DNA of 64,000 nt, taken from REEB95 sp963762425. Lineage in GTDB: Bacteria > Pseudomonadota > Alphaproteobacteria > ATCC43930 > CGMCC-115725. Location: contig CAVXKY010000004.1 of NCBI GenBank assembly GCA_963762425.1, positions 1-64,000 on the forward strand, in the 5' to 3' direction. Positions 37,586 through 46,701 of the stretch are shown one piece after another (positions within the stretch are counted from its first letter, which is position 1; the number at the start of each line of letters is the position of its first letter). The notes beneath the pieces are model-generated. The model saw nothing but the letters and a program-made list of their open reading frames with translations, was not told where the DNA came from and searched no databases. The position numbers were made by a program, and so were the translations under genes.

Positions 37586-40462
37586 ATGACCAAGCCCATG
37601 AACGAGAAAGCCGATCCTGATTCGGGCAAGGATTACCGCTCGACCGTCTTTCTGCCCGACACGGCTTTCCCGATGCGCGGCGAGTTGCCCAAGCGCGAGC
37701 CCGCTTTGCTCGAACGCTGGAACAAGCTCGGGCTCTGGCAAAAACAGCGCGCCATGGCCAAGGGCCGCCCCAAATACGTGCTCCATGACGGGCCGCCCTA
37801 CGCCAACGGCAACCTCCATATCGGCCACGCGCTCAACAAGATCCTGAAGGACATCATCAATCGCGCCCAACAGATGAGCGGCAAGGACGCGGTCTATGTG
37901 CCGGGCTGGGACTGCCACGGCCTGCCCATCGAGTGGAAGATCGAGGAGGAATACCGCGCCAAGAAGAAATCCAAGGACGGCGTCCCGATCGTCGAGTTCC
38001 GCAAGGAATGCCGCGACTTCGCGCGCCACTGGATCGGCGTGCAGAAGACGGAGTTCGAGCGTCTGGGCGTCGGCGGCGACTGGGACCATCCCTACACCAC
38101 CATGGAATTTTCGGCCGAGGCGCAGATCGCGCGCGAGATCGGCAAATTCCTGATGAACGGTTCGCTCTATCGCGGCTCGAAGCCGGTGATGTGGTCGGTG
38201 GTGGAGCAGACCGCCTTGGCCGAGGCCGAGATCGAATACCACGATCACGCCTCGACCCAGGTGTGGGTGAAGTTTCCGGTGACGAAGCCGGGCAACCGCG
38301 AGATCGCCAACAGCTCGATCCTGATCTGGACCACCACGCCCTGGACCCTGCCGGGCAACCGCGCCATCGCCTATGGCGCGGCCATGAATTATATCGTGTT
38401 GCTGGTGAGCCAGGCGGGTCCCAACAGCCTGGCGCGGCCGGGCGAGCGGTTGGTGGTGGCGGAATCGCGCTGGGCGGCGCTCGAGCAGCAGCTCGATTTC
38501 AAGGCCGACATGGTCATGGTGCTGAAAGGCGAGCAACTCACCGGCACGGTCTGCCATCATCCCTTGCATGGACGGGGCTATGACTTCGACGTGCGGCTGC
38601 TGGCCGGCGATTTCGTCACCGAGGAAGACGGCACCGGCTTCGTCCACATGGCGCCCGGCCATGGACAGGACGATTTCGATCTGTGCACCCGCCACGGCAT
38701 CAAGGTGCCGGAAACGGTGGCGGCGGACGGCACCTATTACCCGTCGGTGCCGCTGTTCGCGGGGAAACGCGTCTACAAACCCAACGGCAAGGAGGGCGAC
38801 GCCAACCAGGCGGTGATCGCCGCCATCCAGGAAGCGGGCGCGCTTTTGGGCGAAGCCAAGCTCACCCATTCCTACCCCCATTCCTGGCGCTCCAAGGCGC
38901 CGCTGATCTTCCGCACCACGCCGCAATGGTTCATCTCGATGGAGAAGAACGGCTTGCGCGCCACGGCGCTGAAGGCGATCGAGGAGACGCGCTGGATTCC
39001 GCCGCAAGGCAAGAACCGCATCCGCGCCATGATCGAAACCCGGCCCGATTGGTGCATCTCGCGCCAGCGCGCCTGGGGCGTTCCGATCGCGGTTTTCGTC
39101 GACAAGAAGACCGGCGAGCCGCTGCGCGACCAGGCCGTGATCGACCGCATCGCGGATGCCTTCGAGAAAGAGGGCTCGGACGCCTGGTTCACCCGCGATC
39201 CGGGCGAATTTCTCGGGCCCAATCGCAAAGCGGCGGATTACGAGCAGGTCAAGGACATCGTCGATGTCTGGTTCGATTCCGGCTCGACCCATGCCTTCGT
39301 GCTGGAGTCGCGCAAGGACCTCCAATGGCCGGCCTCGCTTTATCTCGAAGGCTCGGACCAGCATCGCGGCTGGTTCCATTCCTCGCTCTTGGAATCCTGC
39401 GGCACGCGCGGGCGCGCGCCTTACGAGGCGGTGCTGACCCACGGCTTCGTCCTGGACGAGCAGGGGCGCAAGATGTCCAAGTCGCTGGGCAACGTCACCT
39501 CGCCCCAGGAGGTGGTGGGTAAAAGCGGCGCCGACATATTGCGGCTCTGGGTCGTCGCCGCCGATTATGCCGATGATCTGCGCATCGGTCCGGAAATCCT
39601 GAAGCAGCAGAGCGAGATCTACCGGCGGCTCAGGAACACGCTGCGCTATCTCCTGGGCGCACTGAAGGATTTTTCCGATAAGGAAAAAATCGAGCCCAAA
39701 CAAATGCCGGAATTGGAACGCTGGGTCCTGCATCGCCTGTGGGAGCTCGACGCCGTGGTGCGCGCCTCGGTCGAAGCCTACGACTTCCACGGCATGTTCA
39801 CGGAATTGCACAATTTCTGCGCCGTCGATCTCTCCGCCTTCTATTTCGACGTGCGCAAGGATTCGCTCTATTGCGATCCGGCCGGCGACTTGAAACGCCG
39901 CGCCGCGCGCGCCGTGCTCGACCGGGTGTTCAATTGCCTGGCCAGGTGGCTCGCGCCGGTGCTGTGCTTCACCGCCGAGGAAGCCTGGCTTTGCCGGCAC
40001 GGCGACGCCGATTCCGCGAGCGTTCATTTGCAGCTCTATCCCGACGTGCCGGCAAGCTGGCGCGACGCCGCTCTGGGCGAAAAATGGGGAAAAATCCGGA
40101 CCTTGCGCCGCGTCGTCACCGGCGCCATCGAATTGGAGCGCGCGCAGAAGCGCATCGGTTCGAGCCTGCAGGCCGCGGTCAAGGTTTACGCCGATGATTC
40201 CTATGCCGCAACGGTCAGAGGCATCGACCTGCCGGAATTGACCATCACCTCGGCCACTGTTGTAAATCCGGGCCTGCCGCCCGGGGATGCCTTTGTTCTG
40301 CCCGATGTGCCGGGTGTGGGCGTCGCGGTCGGCCTCGCCGCGGGCGAGAAATGCGCGCGCTGCTGGAAGGTGCTGCCCGAGGTGGGCTCGGTCAAATCCC
40401 ATCCCGATCTGTGCCGTCGCTGCGCCGGGGCCGTGGATGGACTTGCACGGGGTGGGAAATAG
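37586..40462 (+). CDS. ileS: Isoleucyl-tRNA synthetase
   Basis: 958 residues, intact. Class I synthetase charging tRNA-Ile, with an editing domain. HIGH motif in GNLHIGHALNKILKD, the editing-domain WTTTPWTLPGNRA, GSDQHRGWFHSSLLE, and KMSKS in GRKMSKSLGNVTSPQE. The C-terminal zinc finger has CARCWKVLP and LCRRCAGAV. ATG 37586 (MTKPMNEKADP) follows ribF by 20 bases. The intact 2.9 kb frame is useful evidence that frame breaks elsewhere are local errors, not general decay. Confidence 0.98.
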   Translation: MTKPMNEKADPDSGKDYRSTVFLPDTAFPMRGELPKREPALLERWNKLGLWQKQRAMAKGRPKYVLHDGPPYANGNLHIGHALNKILKDIINRAQQMSGKDAVYVPGWDCHGLPIEWKIEEEYRAKKKSKDGVPIVEFRKECRDFARHWIGVQKTEFERLGVGGDWDHPYTTMEFSAEAQIAREIGKFLMNGSLYRGSKPVMWSVVEQTALAEAEIEYHDHASTQVWVKFPVTKPGNREIANSSILIWTTTPWTLPGNRAIAYGAAMNYIVLLVSQAGPNSLARPGERLVVAESRWAALEQQLDFKADMVMVLKGEQLTGTVCHHPLHGRGYDFDVRLLAGDFVTEEDGTGFVHMAPGHGQDDFDLCTRHGIKVPETVAADGTYYPSVPLFAGKRVYKPNGKEGDANQAVIAAIQEAGALLGEAKLTHSYPHSWRSKAPLIFRTTPQWFISMEKNGLRATALKAIEETRWIPPQGKNRIRAMIETRPDWCISRQRAWGVPIAVFVDKKTGEPLRDQAVIDRIADAFEKEGSDAWFTRDPGEFLGPNRKAADYEQVKDIVDVWFDSGSTHAFVLESRKDLQWPASLYLEGSDQHRGWFHSSLLESCGTRGRAPYEAVLTHGFVLDEQGRKMSKSLGNVTSPQEVVGKSGADILRLWVVAADYADDLRIGPEILKQQSEIYRRLRNTLRYLLGALKDFSDKEKIEPKQMPELERWVLHRLWELDAVVRASVEAYDFHGMFTELHNFCAVDLSAFYFDVRKDSLYCDPAGDLKRRAARAVLDRVFNCLARWLAPVLCFTAEEAWLCRHGDADSASVHLQLYPDVPASWRDAALGEKWGKIRTLRRVVTGAIELERAQKRIGSSLQAAVKVYADDSYAATVRGIDLPELTITSATVVNPGLPPGDAFVLPDVPGVGVAVGLAAGEKCARCWKVLPEVGSVKSHPDLCRRCAGAVDGLARGGK

Positions 40463-40464
40463 CC

Positions 40465-40944
40465 ATGCGCGGCGGCCTCGCCCTGGCGGCCGCGGTCGCG
40501 GCGCTCGATCAACTGGCCAAGTTCTGGGTGCTCGGATTCTTCGCCGCCCGCCCGGGCGAAAACGGCGTCGAAGTACTGCCGTTCTTCAATCTGGTGCTGG
40601 CCTGGAACCGCGGCGTCAGCTTTGGCCTGTTCAATTCCGGTGAGGCGCGCGGCACGCTGATCTTCGCCGCCTTGGCCGCACTCATCGTCGCGGCACTGTT
40701 GCTGTGGCTGAAGCGGGCCGGGCGGGGATGGCTCGCGCTCGCCATCGGCCTCGTCATCGGCGGCGCGCTGGGTAACATTATTGACAGGATATTCCGCGGC
40801 GCGGTGGTGGATTTCCTCGATTTTCACTGGGGGGATTGGCACTGGTTCGCCTTCAACCTGGCGGATACGGCCATCACGCTCGGCGTCATTTTCATCGCGC
40901 TCGACGGCATGCTTGGCGAAAGGCACCGCGCCGGGCTAAAATGA
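40465..40944 (+). CDS. lspA: Lipoprotein signal peptidase (signal peptidase II)
   Basis: 159 residues, four membrane helices. Cleaves signal peptides of lipoproteins at the lipidated cysteine. Conserved stretches: LDQLAKFWV, FFNLVLAWNRGVSFGLFN, and the catalytic aspartates in GNIIDRIFRGAVVDFLDFHW and FNLADTAI. ATG 40465 lies 2 bases after the ileS stop. The TGA overlaps the next ATG (40941), which encodes a lipoprotein that this enzyme would mature. Confidence 0.97.
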   Translation: MRGGLALAAAVAALDQLAKFWVLGFFAARPGENGVEVLPFFNLVLAWNRGVSFGLFNSGEARGTLIFAALAALIVAALLLWLKRAGRGWLALAIGLVIGGALGNIIDRIFRGAVVDFLDFHWGDWHWFAFNLADTAITLGVIFIALDGMLGERHRAGLK

Positions 40945-41612
40945 CGGTCAAAGCGAGACGTTTAGGACGGTTTATTAACGTGGTTCGTCGGGTTCCCATT
41001 CCTGTTGCCGCCGTTTTCGCGTGCGCCTGCCTGTTGCTGGCCGGCTGCGGCGACACTTGGACCAACGTCAAGCGCGGCCTCGGCATGGAGAAGGTCGTCC
41101 CCGACGAATTCGCCGTCACCGCCTCGGCGCCGCTCGCCGTCCCGCCCGATTTCACCTTGCGTCCGCCGCGTCCGGGCGCGGCGCCGACGCAGGAGCAGGC
41201 GCCGGTCGAGCAGGCGCGCCAAACCGTGTTCCGCGCCAGCGACACCCAGCTCGCCACGCTGTCGCCGGCCGCGACCGATCGCAGCGAGGGCGAGGACGAA
41301 TTGCTGAAGCGGGCGGGCGCCGAGGACGCGCCCAAAAACATTCGCGAGCTTATCGCCAACGAGGCGTCGACCGCGCCGGACAAGTCCGGCTTCGCCGACA
41401 AGCTGCTGTTCTGGAAGACGTCGCCGCCAAGCCTGCCGCCCGGAAATCAGGTGATCGACCCCAGCAGCGAGGCCGAGCGGCTGCGCCTCGCCGCCGCGAG
41501 CCAGGCGAATGCGGCCAATGCGGCCCCCGGCACGGCCGCGCCGGCGACGGTCGCCAATCCGCCGGTTATCGAGCGCACCAAGCCCAAGAGCTGGTTCGGC
41601 TGGCTGTTCTAA
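40941..41612 (+). CDS. DUF3035 lipoprotein, BamF-like
   Basis: 223 residues. A signal peptide with lipobox (VPIPVAAVFACACLLLAGCG) marks an outer-membrane lipoprotein. The mature N-terminus (DTWTNVKRGLGMEKVVPDEF followed by LRPPRPG) is the DUF3035 pattern found after lspA in alphaproteobacteria. Some of these are annotated BamF, an accessory lipoprotein of the outer-membrane protein assembly complex described in Caulobacter; I transfer that name with caution. The rest is low-complexity and Ala/Pro-rich and ends WFGWLF. Start ATG 40941 overlaps lspA; GTG 40980 would give a shorter signal peptide. Confidence 0.78.
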   Translation: MTVKARRLGRFINVVRRVPIPVAAVFACACLLLAGCGDTWTNVKRGLGMEKVVPDEFAVTASAPLAVPPDFTLRPPRPGAAPTQEQAPVEQARQTVFRASDTQLATLSPAATDRSEGEDELLKRAGAEDAPKNIRELIANEASTAPDKSGFADKLLFWKTSPPSLPPGNQVIDPSSEAERLRLAAASQANAANAAPGTAAPATVANPPVIERTKPKSWFGWLF

Positions 41613-41723
41613 ACCCGCGCGCGGCGGGCGCGTGTAGCAGGCGCCTTTGCGCGACGCTGAAAATGCAGTAGCGTCCGGCGCATTGCCGGTGGAACGCGGT
41701 TCCGAACGGCGCGCGTGGGGGCG

Positions 41724-43007
41724 ATGCACTACCGTCATGACATAGCGGGTTGCCTGGCCGAGGCGGTCGGCAACCGTGGCCTGACCGCGGCCGAGCTCGA
41801 ATCCGCGTTGGAGCGCGCCGCCGCCGCATTGGCCCGGCTCGCTGCAATGCAAAGCGCGGGCAAGACGCCGTTCCTCGCCTTGCCGTCGATGCGCGGCGAT
41901 CTGAAAGCGTTGAAGCGCTTGGCCGGGGAATTCCGCCGTTTCAAGGACGTGATCGTGCTCGGCACCGGCGGCTCGAGCCTCGGCGGCCAGACGCTGGCGG
42001 CGCTGGCCAATCCCCGTCAGGGACCGCGCCTCCATTTCATGGACAACATCGATCCGGCGAGCTTCAAGGATTTGTTCGGAAGCCTGAAGCCGGCCAAGAC
42101 CGGATTGATCGCCGTCTCCAAATCGGGCGGCACGGCGGAAACCCTGACCCAGTTTTTCGCCTGTCTCGATTGGCTGGGAGCCGCGAACGCCAAGCGCGCG
42201 GTGGTCATCACCGAGCCGGGCCGGAACCCGCTGCGCCGGCTGGCCGCGTCGCGCAAGCTGCGCGCGCTCGACCACGATCCCGGTCTCGGCGGACGTTTCT
42301 CGGTTTTGTCCAATGTCGGGCTTTTGCCGGCGTTGATCGCGGGGCTCGACGCCGCCGCGTTCCGCGAGGGCGCGGCCGAGGCGCTGAGCCAGGCTCTCGC
42401 CGCCAAGGATGCGCGCCAATCCCCTCCCGCCTTGGGCGCGGCGGTGTCGGTCGCGCTGGCCGAGCGGCGCGGCATTGCGGCGACGGTGGTGATGCCCTAT
42501 GCCGACCGGTTGGCGCCGTTCGGCCTGTGGTTCCGCCAGCTCTGGGCCGAAAGCCTGGGCAAGGACGGCAAGGGCACGACGCCGATCCGCGCGCTCGGCA
42601 CGGTCGATCAGCACAGCCAGCTTCAGCTCTATCTCGGCGGCCCGTCCGACAAGATGTTCACCCTCGTCATGCTGGCGCAGGCCGGGCAGGGGCCGTCCCT
42701 GCCTTTGAGCCTGTCCGCCAACAAGGATCTGGCCTATCTCGCCGGCAGGCGCATGGGCGATCTGCTCGAGGCCGAGCAGCGGGCAACCGCCGCCACGCTG
42801 ATCCGCAACGGCAGGCCGACACGGGTCATCAGTCTCGCCCGACTCGACGAGAAAAGCCTCGGCGCGCTGTTGATGCATTTCATGCTGGAAACCGTGATCG
42901 CCGCCGATTTGCTGGGCGTCAACGCCTTCGATCAGCCGGCGGTGGAAGAAGGCAAGCGACTCGCGCGCCAGCACCTTGGCGAGATGGGGCGGCCCAAGGC
43001 ACAATAG
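41724..43007 (+). CDS. pgi: Glucose-6-phosphate isomerase
   Basis: 427 residues, the short bacterial form. Interconverts glucose-6-phosphate and fructose-6-phosphate. Visible: the sugar-phosphate isomerase core VIVLGTGGSSLGGQTLAAL, the phosphate loop VSKSGGTAETLTQ, GTVDQHSQLQLYLGGPSDKM and the C-terminal NAFDQPAVEEGKRLAR. ATG 41724 has GGGGG just upstream; GTG 41715 is an alternative. mutL starts 3 bases after the stop. A small palindrome (GACGCT/AGCGTC, 41653-41675) lies upstream. Confidence 0.92.
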   Translation: MHYRHDIAGCLAEAVGNRGLTAAELESALERAAAALARLAAMQSAGKTPFLALPSMRGDLKALKRLAGEFRRFKDVIVLGTGGSSLGGQTLAALANPRQGPRLHFMDNIDPASFKDLFGSLKPAKTGLIAVSKSGGTAETLTQFFACLDWLGAANAKRAVVITEPGRNPLRRLAASRKLRALDHDPGLGGRFSVLSNVGLLPALIAGLDAAAFREGAAEALSQALAAKDARQSPPALGAAVSVALAERRGIAATVVMPYADRLAPFGLWFRQLWAESLGKDGKGTTPIRALGTVDQHSQLQLYLGGPSDKMFTLVMLAQAGQGPSLPLSLSANKDLAYLAGRRMGDLLEAEQRATAATLIRNGRPTRVISLARLDEKSLGALLMHFMLETVIAADLLGVNAFDQPAVEEGKRLARQHLGEMGRPKAQ

Positions 43008-43010
43008 AAC

Positions 43011-44790
43011 ATGGCTCTCCGCCTGCTGCCGCCTGTCATCGTCAACCGCATCGCCGCCGGCGAGGTGATCGAGCGCCCGGCCGCGGCGGTGAAGGAGCTG
43101 GTCGAGAACGCGATCGACGCGGGCGCCAAACGCGTCGACGTGACGTTGCGCGACGGCGGATCGAGCCTGATCCTGGTGGTCGATGACGGCGAGGGCATGA
43201 GCGCCGAGGAGCTGGATCTGGCGGTCGAGCGCCATGCGACATCCAAGCTGCCGGACGACGATCTCTTGCGCATCAAGACCCTGGGCTTCCGCGGCGAGGC
43301 GCTGCCTTCGATCGGCGCGGTCAGCCGCCTTTCCATCACCAGCCGCAAACGGGGCTCGTCCGCCGCGTCTTCCATCGCGGTCGAGGGCGGGGCCAAGGGC
43401 GAGGTCCGGCCCGCGTCGCATCCCCCGGGTACGCGGGTCGAAGTGCGCGAGTTGTTCTACGCCACCCCGGCGCGGCTCAAATTCTTGAAATCGCCGCGCG
43501 CCGAGCGCGACGCCGCGGTGGACGCGGTCGAGCGCCTGGCCATGGCCTATCCGCAAATCGCCTTCACCGTCACCGGCGACGAGGAAAGGACCATCCTGCG
43601 CCTCAATCCCGCCGGCGATTTGGCCGGACCCGGCATCGCCGAGGCGCGCAAGGCGCGGCTCGGCGCGCTGTTGGGCCGCGACTTCGCCGACAACGCGCTC
43701 GCCATCGAATGCCTCGCGCGAGGGATTCAAGCTTTCGGGCTTGGCCGGGCTGCCGACCCTCAACCGCGCGACATCCAAGGACCAGTATCTCTTCGTCAAC
43801 GGCCGGCCGGTGCGCGACAAGCTGCTGGCCGGCGCGGTTCGGGGCGCCTATCAGGATTTCCTGGCGCGCGACCGCCATCCCATGGTGGTGCTGTTCCTCG
43901 ATTGCCCGGAGGACCAGGTCGACGTGAACGTCCATCCCGCCAAGGCCGAGGTGCGCTTCCGCGACGCCAATCTGGTGCGTGGCTTGATCGTGGGCTCGCT
44001 GCGCCAGGCGCTGGCGGCCGCCGGCCACCGCGCTTCCACCACCGTGGCCGAGGCCGCGCTCCATGCTTTCCAGCCGGTGCATTGGAGCCCGCGCGGCGGC
44101 GCCGCGCCCGCGCTGGCGCCGGGATTTGCCGAACAGGCGGCTGCCTATCAGGCGCCCTTGCCCCAGGCCGCGCCGTCCGCGCGCGCGGTTGCGGCGCCCG
44201 ACGCCCAGGCCTATCCGCTGGGCGCCGCCTGCGCGCAATTGCACGAGACCTATATCGTCGCCCAGACCGCGGACGGCATCATCATCGTCGATCAGCACGC
44301 GGCGCATGAGCGCCTGGTCTATGAGCGCATGAAACGCGAAATCGAATCCTCCGGCGTCAAGCGCCAGATCCTGCTTTTGCCCGAGGTGGTGGAACTGGAC
44401 GAGGCCGCTTCCGCGCGTCTTTCCGCGCGCGCCAAGGAGCTGGCCGAGCTCGGGCTGGTGATCGAGAAATTCGGCGCGGGCGCGGTGGTGGTGCGCGAGG
44501 TGCCGGCGTTGCTGGGCGAGATCGACATCCAGGGATTGATCCGTGACCTATCGGACGAGCTGGCCGAGCTGGGCGACGTGCTGTCCTTGAAGGAGCAGCT
44601 CGAAGAGGTGTGCGGAACGCTCGCCTGCCACGGCAGCGTGCGCGCCGGGCGGCGGCTCAACCAGGCCGAGATGGACGCGCTGCTGCGGGAAATGGAAGTG
44701 ACGCCCCATTCCGGCCAGTGCAATCACGGCCGCCCGACCTATGTCGAGCTGCGCCTGGCCGACATCGAAAAGCTGTTCGGCCGGCGCTGA
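43011..44790 (+). CDS. mutL: DNA mismatch repair protein MutL (one apparent frameshift)
   Basis: Couples mismatch recognition by MutS to strand cleavage. About 592 residues when joined. The N-terminal GHKL ATPase has VNRIAAGEVIERPAAAVKEL, ENAIDAGAK, LVVDDGEGMS and TLGFRGEALPSIGAVSRL. The second frame continues with KLSGLAGLPTLNRATSKDQY, LFVNGRPVRDK and VNVHPAKAEVRF. The C-terminal dimerisation domain shows IIIVDQHAAHERLVYE, ACHGSVRAGR and SGQCNHGRPTYVEL. An endonuclease motif of the form DQHAxxERxxYE is intact. An extra T at about 43710 breaks the frame. A genuine mutL defect would raise the mutation rate, so this break deserves direct checking. Confidence 0.9.
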
Positions 44791-44798
44791 TCCGGATC

Positions 44799-45545
44799 AT
44801 GACCGAAACCGATCTCGCCGCCGCCCTGGTGCTGTTCTCCGGCGGCCAAGATTCGACTACTTGCCTGGCCTGGGCGCTCGAACGCTATGCGCGGGTCGAG
44901 ACCGTGGGTTTCACCTACGGCCAGCGCCACGAAGCCGAAATGGATGTCCGCGAACCTATCCGCTGCAAGCTCGCCTCGCTCAAACCGGAATGGGGCCAGC
45001 GCCTCGGCCCCGACCGCGTGGTGGATTTGGGCGTTTTGGGCGATGTCAGCGTCAGCGCGCTCACATCCGATCTGCCCTTCGCCAAGCGGCAAGACGGGCT
45101 GCCGGCCACCTTCGTGCCCGGGCGTAATCTCGTCTTCTTCACCTTCGCCGCCATCGTCGCCGAGCAACGGGGCTTGAAGCGCGTGGTCGGCGGCATGTGC
45201 GAAACCGATTACTCGGGTTATCCCGATTGCCGCGACGACACCATCAAGGCGCTCCAGGCGGCGATCAATCTCGGCATGAACGCTCGCCTGGTGATCGAAA
45301 CCCCGCTGATGTGGATCGACAAGGCCGCCACCTGGCGCTTGGCCGAGGAATTGGGCGGGCCCGCGCTCATTGATCTGATCCGCGACGAGACGGTGAGCTG
45401 CTATCGCGGCGACCGCGAGCATCGCCACGCCTGGGGCTTCGGCTGCGGCGAGTGCGATGCCTGCAAGCTGCGCGCCCGCGGCTGGGATGCCTATGCGGCC
45501 TCCCGCAAAGCACGGCCCCGACTCGCCACCGGAAGCAAGCCGTGA
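44799..45545 (+). CDS. queC: 7-cyano-7-deazaguanine synthase
   Basis: 248 residues. Converts carboxydeazaguanine to preQ0 in queuosine synthesis. PP-loop LVLFSGGQDSTTCLAWALER at the N-terminus; RVVGGMCETDYSGYPDCRDD in the middle; the zinc site near the C-terminus from CYRGDREHRHAWGFGCGECD followed by ACKLRARG. Starts 8 bases after mutL. The TGA overlaps the GTG of the next gene (45542). QueD and QueE genes are not in the window. Confidence 0.95.
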   Translation: MTETDLAAALVLFSGGQDSTTCLAWALERYARVETVGFTYGQRHEAEMDVREPIRCKLASLKPEWGQRLGPDRVVDLGVLGDVSVSALTSDLPFAKRQDGLPATFVPGRNLVFFTFAAIVAEQRGLKRVVGGMCETDYSGYPDCRDDTIKALQAAINLGMNARLVIETPLMWIDKAATWRLAEELGGPALIDLIRDETVSCYRGDREHRHAWGFGCGECDACKLRARGWDAYAASRKARPRLATGSKP

Positions 45546-46537
45546 AACAACTGGCCTTCCTGCCGGTGGGATTGTTCGGCGCGGTGATGGGCCTGTCCGG
45601 CCTGTGCATCGCCTGGCGCCTGGCTCATGCGTTGTTCGGGGCGCCCGCCTGGATCGGCGAGGGGATCGGCGCGCTCGCGGTCTTGGCCTTCCTCGCCATC
45701 GCCTCGGCCTATCTCGATAAGCTCGCGCGTTTTCCTTCGCGCGTCGCGGCGGAATGGAATCATCCGGTGATCGGGCCGCTCTTTTCCACCGTGTTTATTT
45801 CGCTGTTGCTGCTGCCGGTGGTGATCGCGCCTTACGCGCCGGGATTGGCCCGGGCGTTGTGGGCGCTCGGCGCCGTCTCGATGGCGTGCTTCACCACGCT
45901 GATGGTGCATCGCTGGCTCACAAGGCGGCCCGAACTCGACCATGCCGCGCCGAGCTGGTTCGTGCCGGTGATCGGCGCGCTCAACATTCCGGCGGCGGGG
46001 ATGTTCGGCGGCAATCAGGCGGTGCATGAATTCTATCTGCTCTGCGTCGCGGTCGGGCTGTTCTTCGCCATCGTGCTGTTCACGCTGGTGTTCGCGCGCC
46101 TGGTGTTTCGCGCACCCTTGCCCGCCGCGATGCGGCCGACGCTGATGATCCTGATCGCGCCCTTCGGCGTGGGCTTCATCGGCTATACCCAGACCGTGGG
46201 CGGGGTCGATCTGCTGGCGAGCCTGTTGTTCTATTGCGGCGTGTTCCTGCTGATCGTGCTGGCGCCGGTGCTGGTCCGCGAGGCCGGCAAACCGCCCTTC
46301 CGTCTCGCCTGGTGGGCGATCAGCTTCCCTTTGGCCGCGCTGGCGGTTGCGGGATTGCGCTATGCGAATGCCGTTGGCGGCTCGTTCACTTTCTGGCTCG
46401 GCGTTGCCATCCTCGCGGCGGCGACGGCGGCGATCGCCTGGGTCAGCTTGCGCACCCTCTATCACCTGCTGCGCGGCGATTTGCTCGCGCCCGAAATCGC
46501 CGCCGCCAAGGCCGACACGGATAAAAGACGCGCTTGA
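45542..46537 (+). CDS. SLAC1/TehA-family membrane transporter
   Basis: 331 residues with about ten hydrophobic segments. The pattern (FLPVGLFGAVMGLSGLCIAW at the start, PSWFVPVIGALNIPAAGMF in the middle, FGVGFIGYTQ later) fits the tellurite-resistance/dicarboxylate transporter (SLAC1) family of trimeric anion channels and exporters. The conserved central Phe-gate position cannot be verified by eye. GTG 45542 overlaps the queC stop. Substrate unknown: chloride, nitrate, C4-dicarboxylates or tellurite are documented for relatives. Confidence 0.75.
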   Translation: MKQLAFLPVGLFGAVMGLSGLCIAWRLAHALFGAPAWIGEGIGALAVLAFLAIASAYLDKLARFPSRVAAEWNHPVIGPLFSTVFISLLLLPVVIAPYAPGLARALWALGAVSMACFTTLMVHRWLTRRPELDHAAPSWFVPVIGALNIPAAGMFGGNQAVHEFYLLCVAVGLFFAIVLFTLVFARLVFRAPLPAAMRPTLMILIAPFGVGFIGYTQTVGGVDLLASLLFYCGVFLLIVLAPVLVREAGKPPFRLAWWAISFPLAALAVAGLRYANAVGGSFTFWLGVAILAAATAAIAWVSLRTLYHLLRGDLLAPEIAAAKADTDKRRA

Positions 46538-46581
46538 AGGGCTGAAACTAATTTTTGCGCGCCCGGCGTGCCACTATCCGC

Positions 46582-46609
46582 TTGCCGTCTCGGTCGCGGC
46601 GGATATAAC
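46582..46609 (+). promoter_or_regulatory. Promoter of the ClC channel gene
   Basis: TTGCCG (46582-46587), a 16-base spacer and TATAAC (46604-46609). A palindrome CCAAT-C-ATTGG follows directly, and the gene starts at 46702, giving a leader of about 85 bases. Confidence 0.5.
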
Positions 46610-46701
46610 ACCTGTCCAATCATTGGCGGACATTCGCCCGTCGCGGCGAATGCGCCCGGTTCCGGGTGGAATCAGCCGAGAATGTTTGGAAGGATTTGCC
46701 C

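Noticed and set aside
37340..40402. 1,020-codon minus-strand frame opposite ileS
   Set aside because: A shadow frame: His/Arg/Gly-rich with no recognisable domains, lying fully within the well-supported ileS gene.
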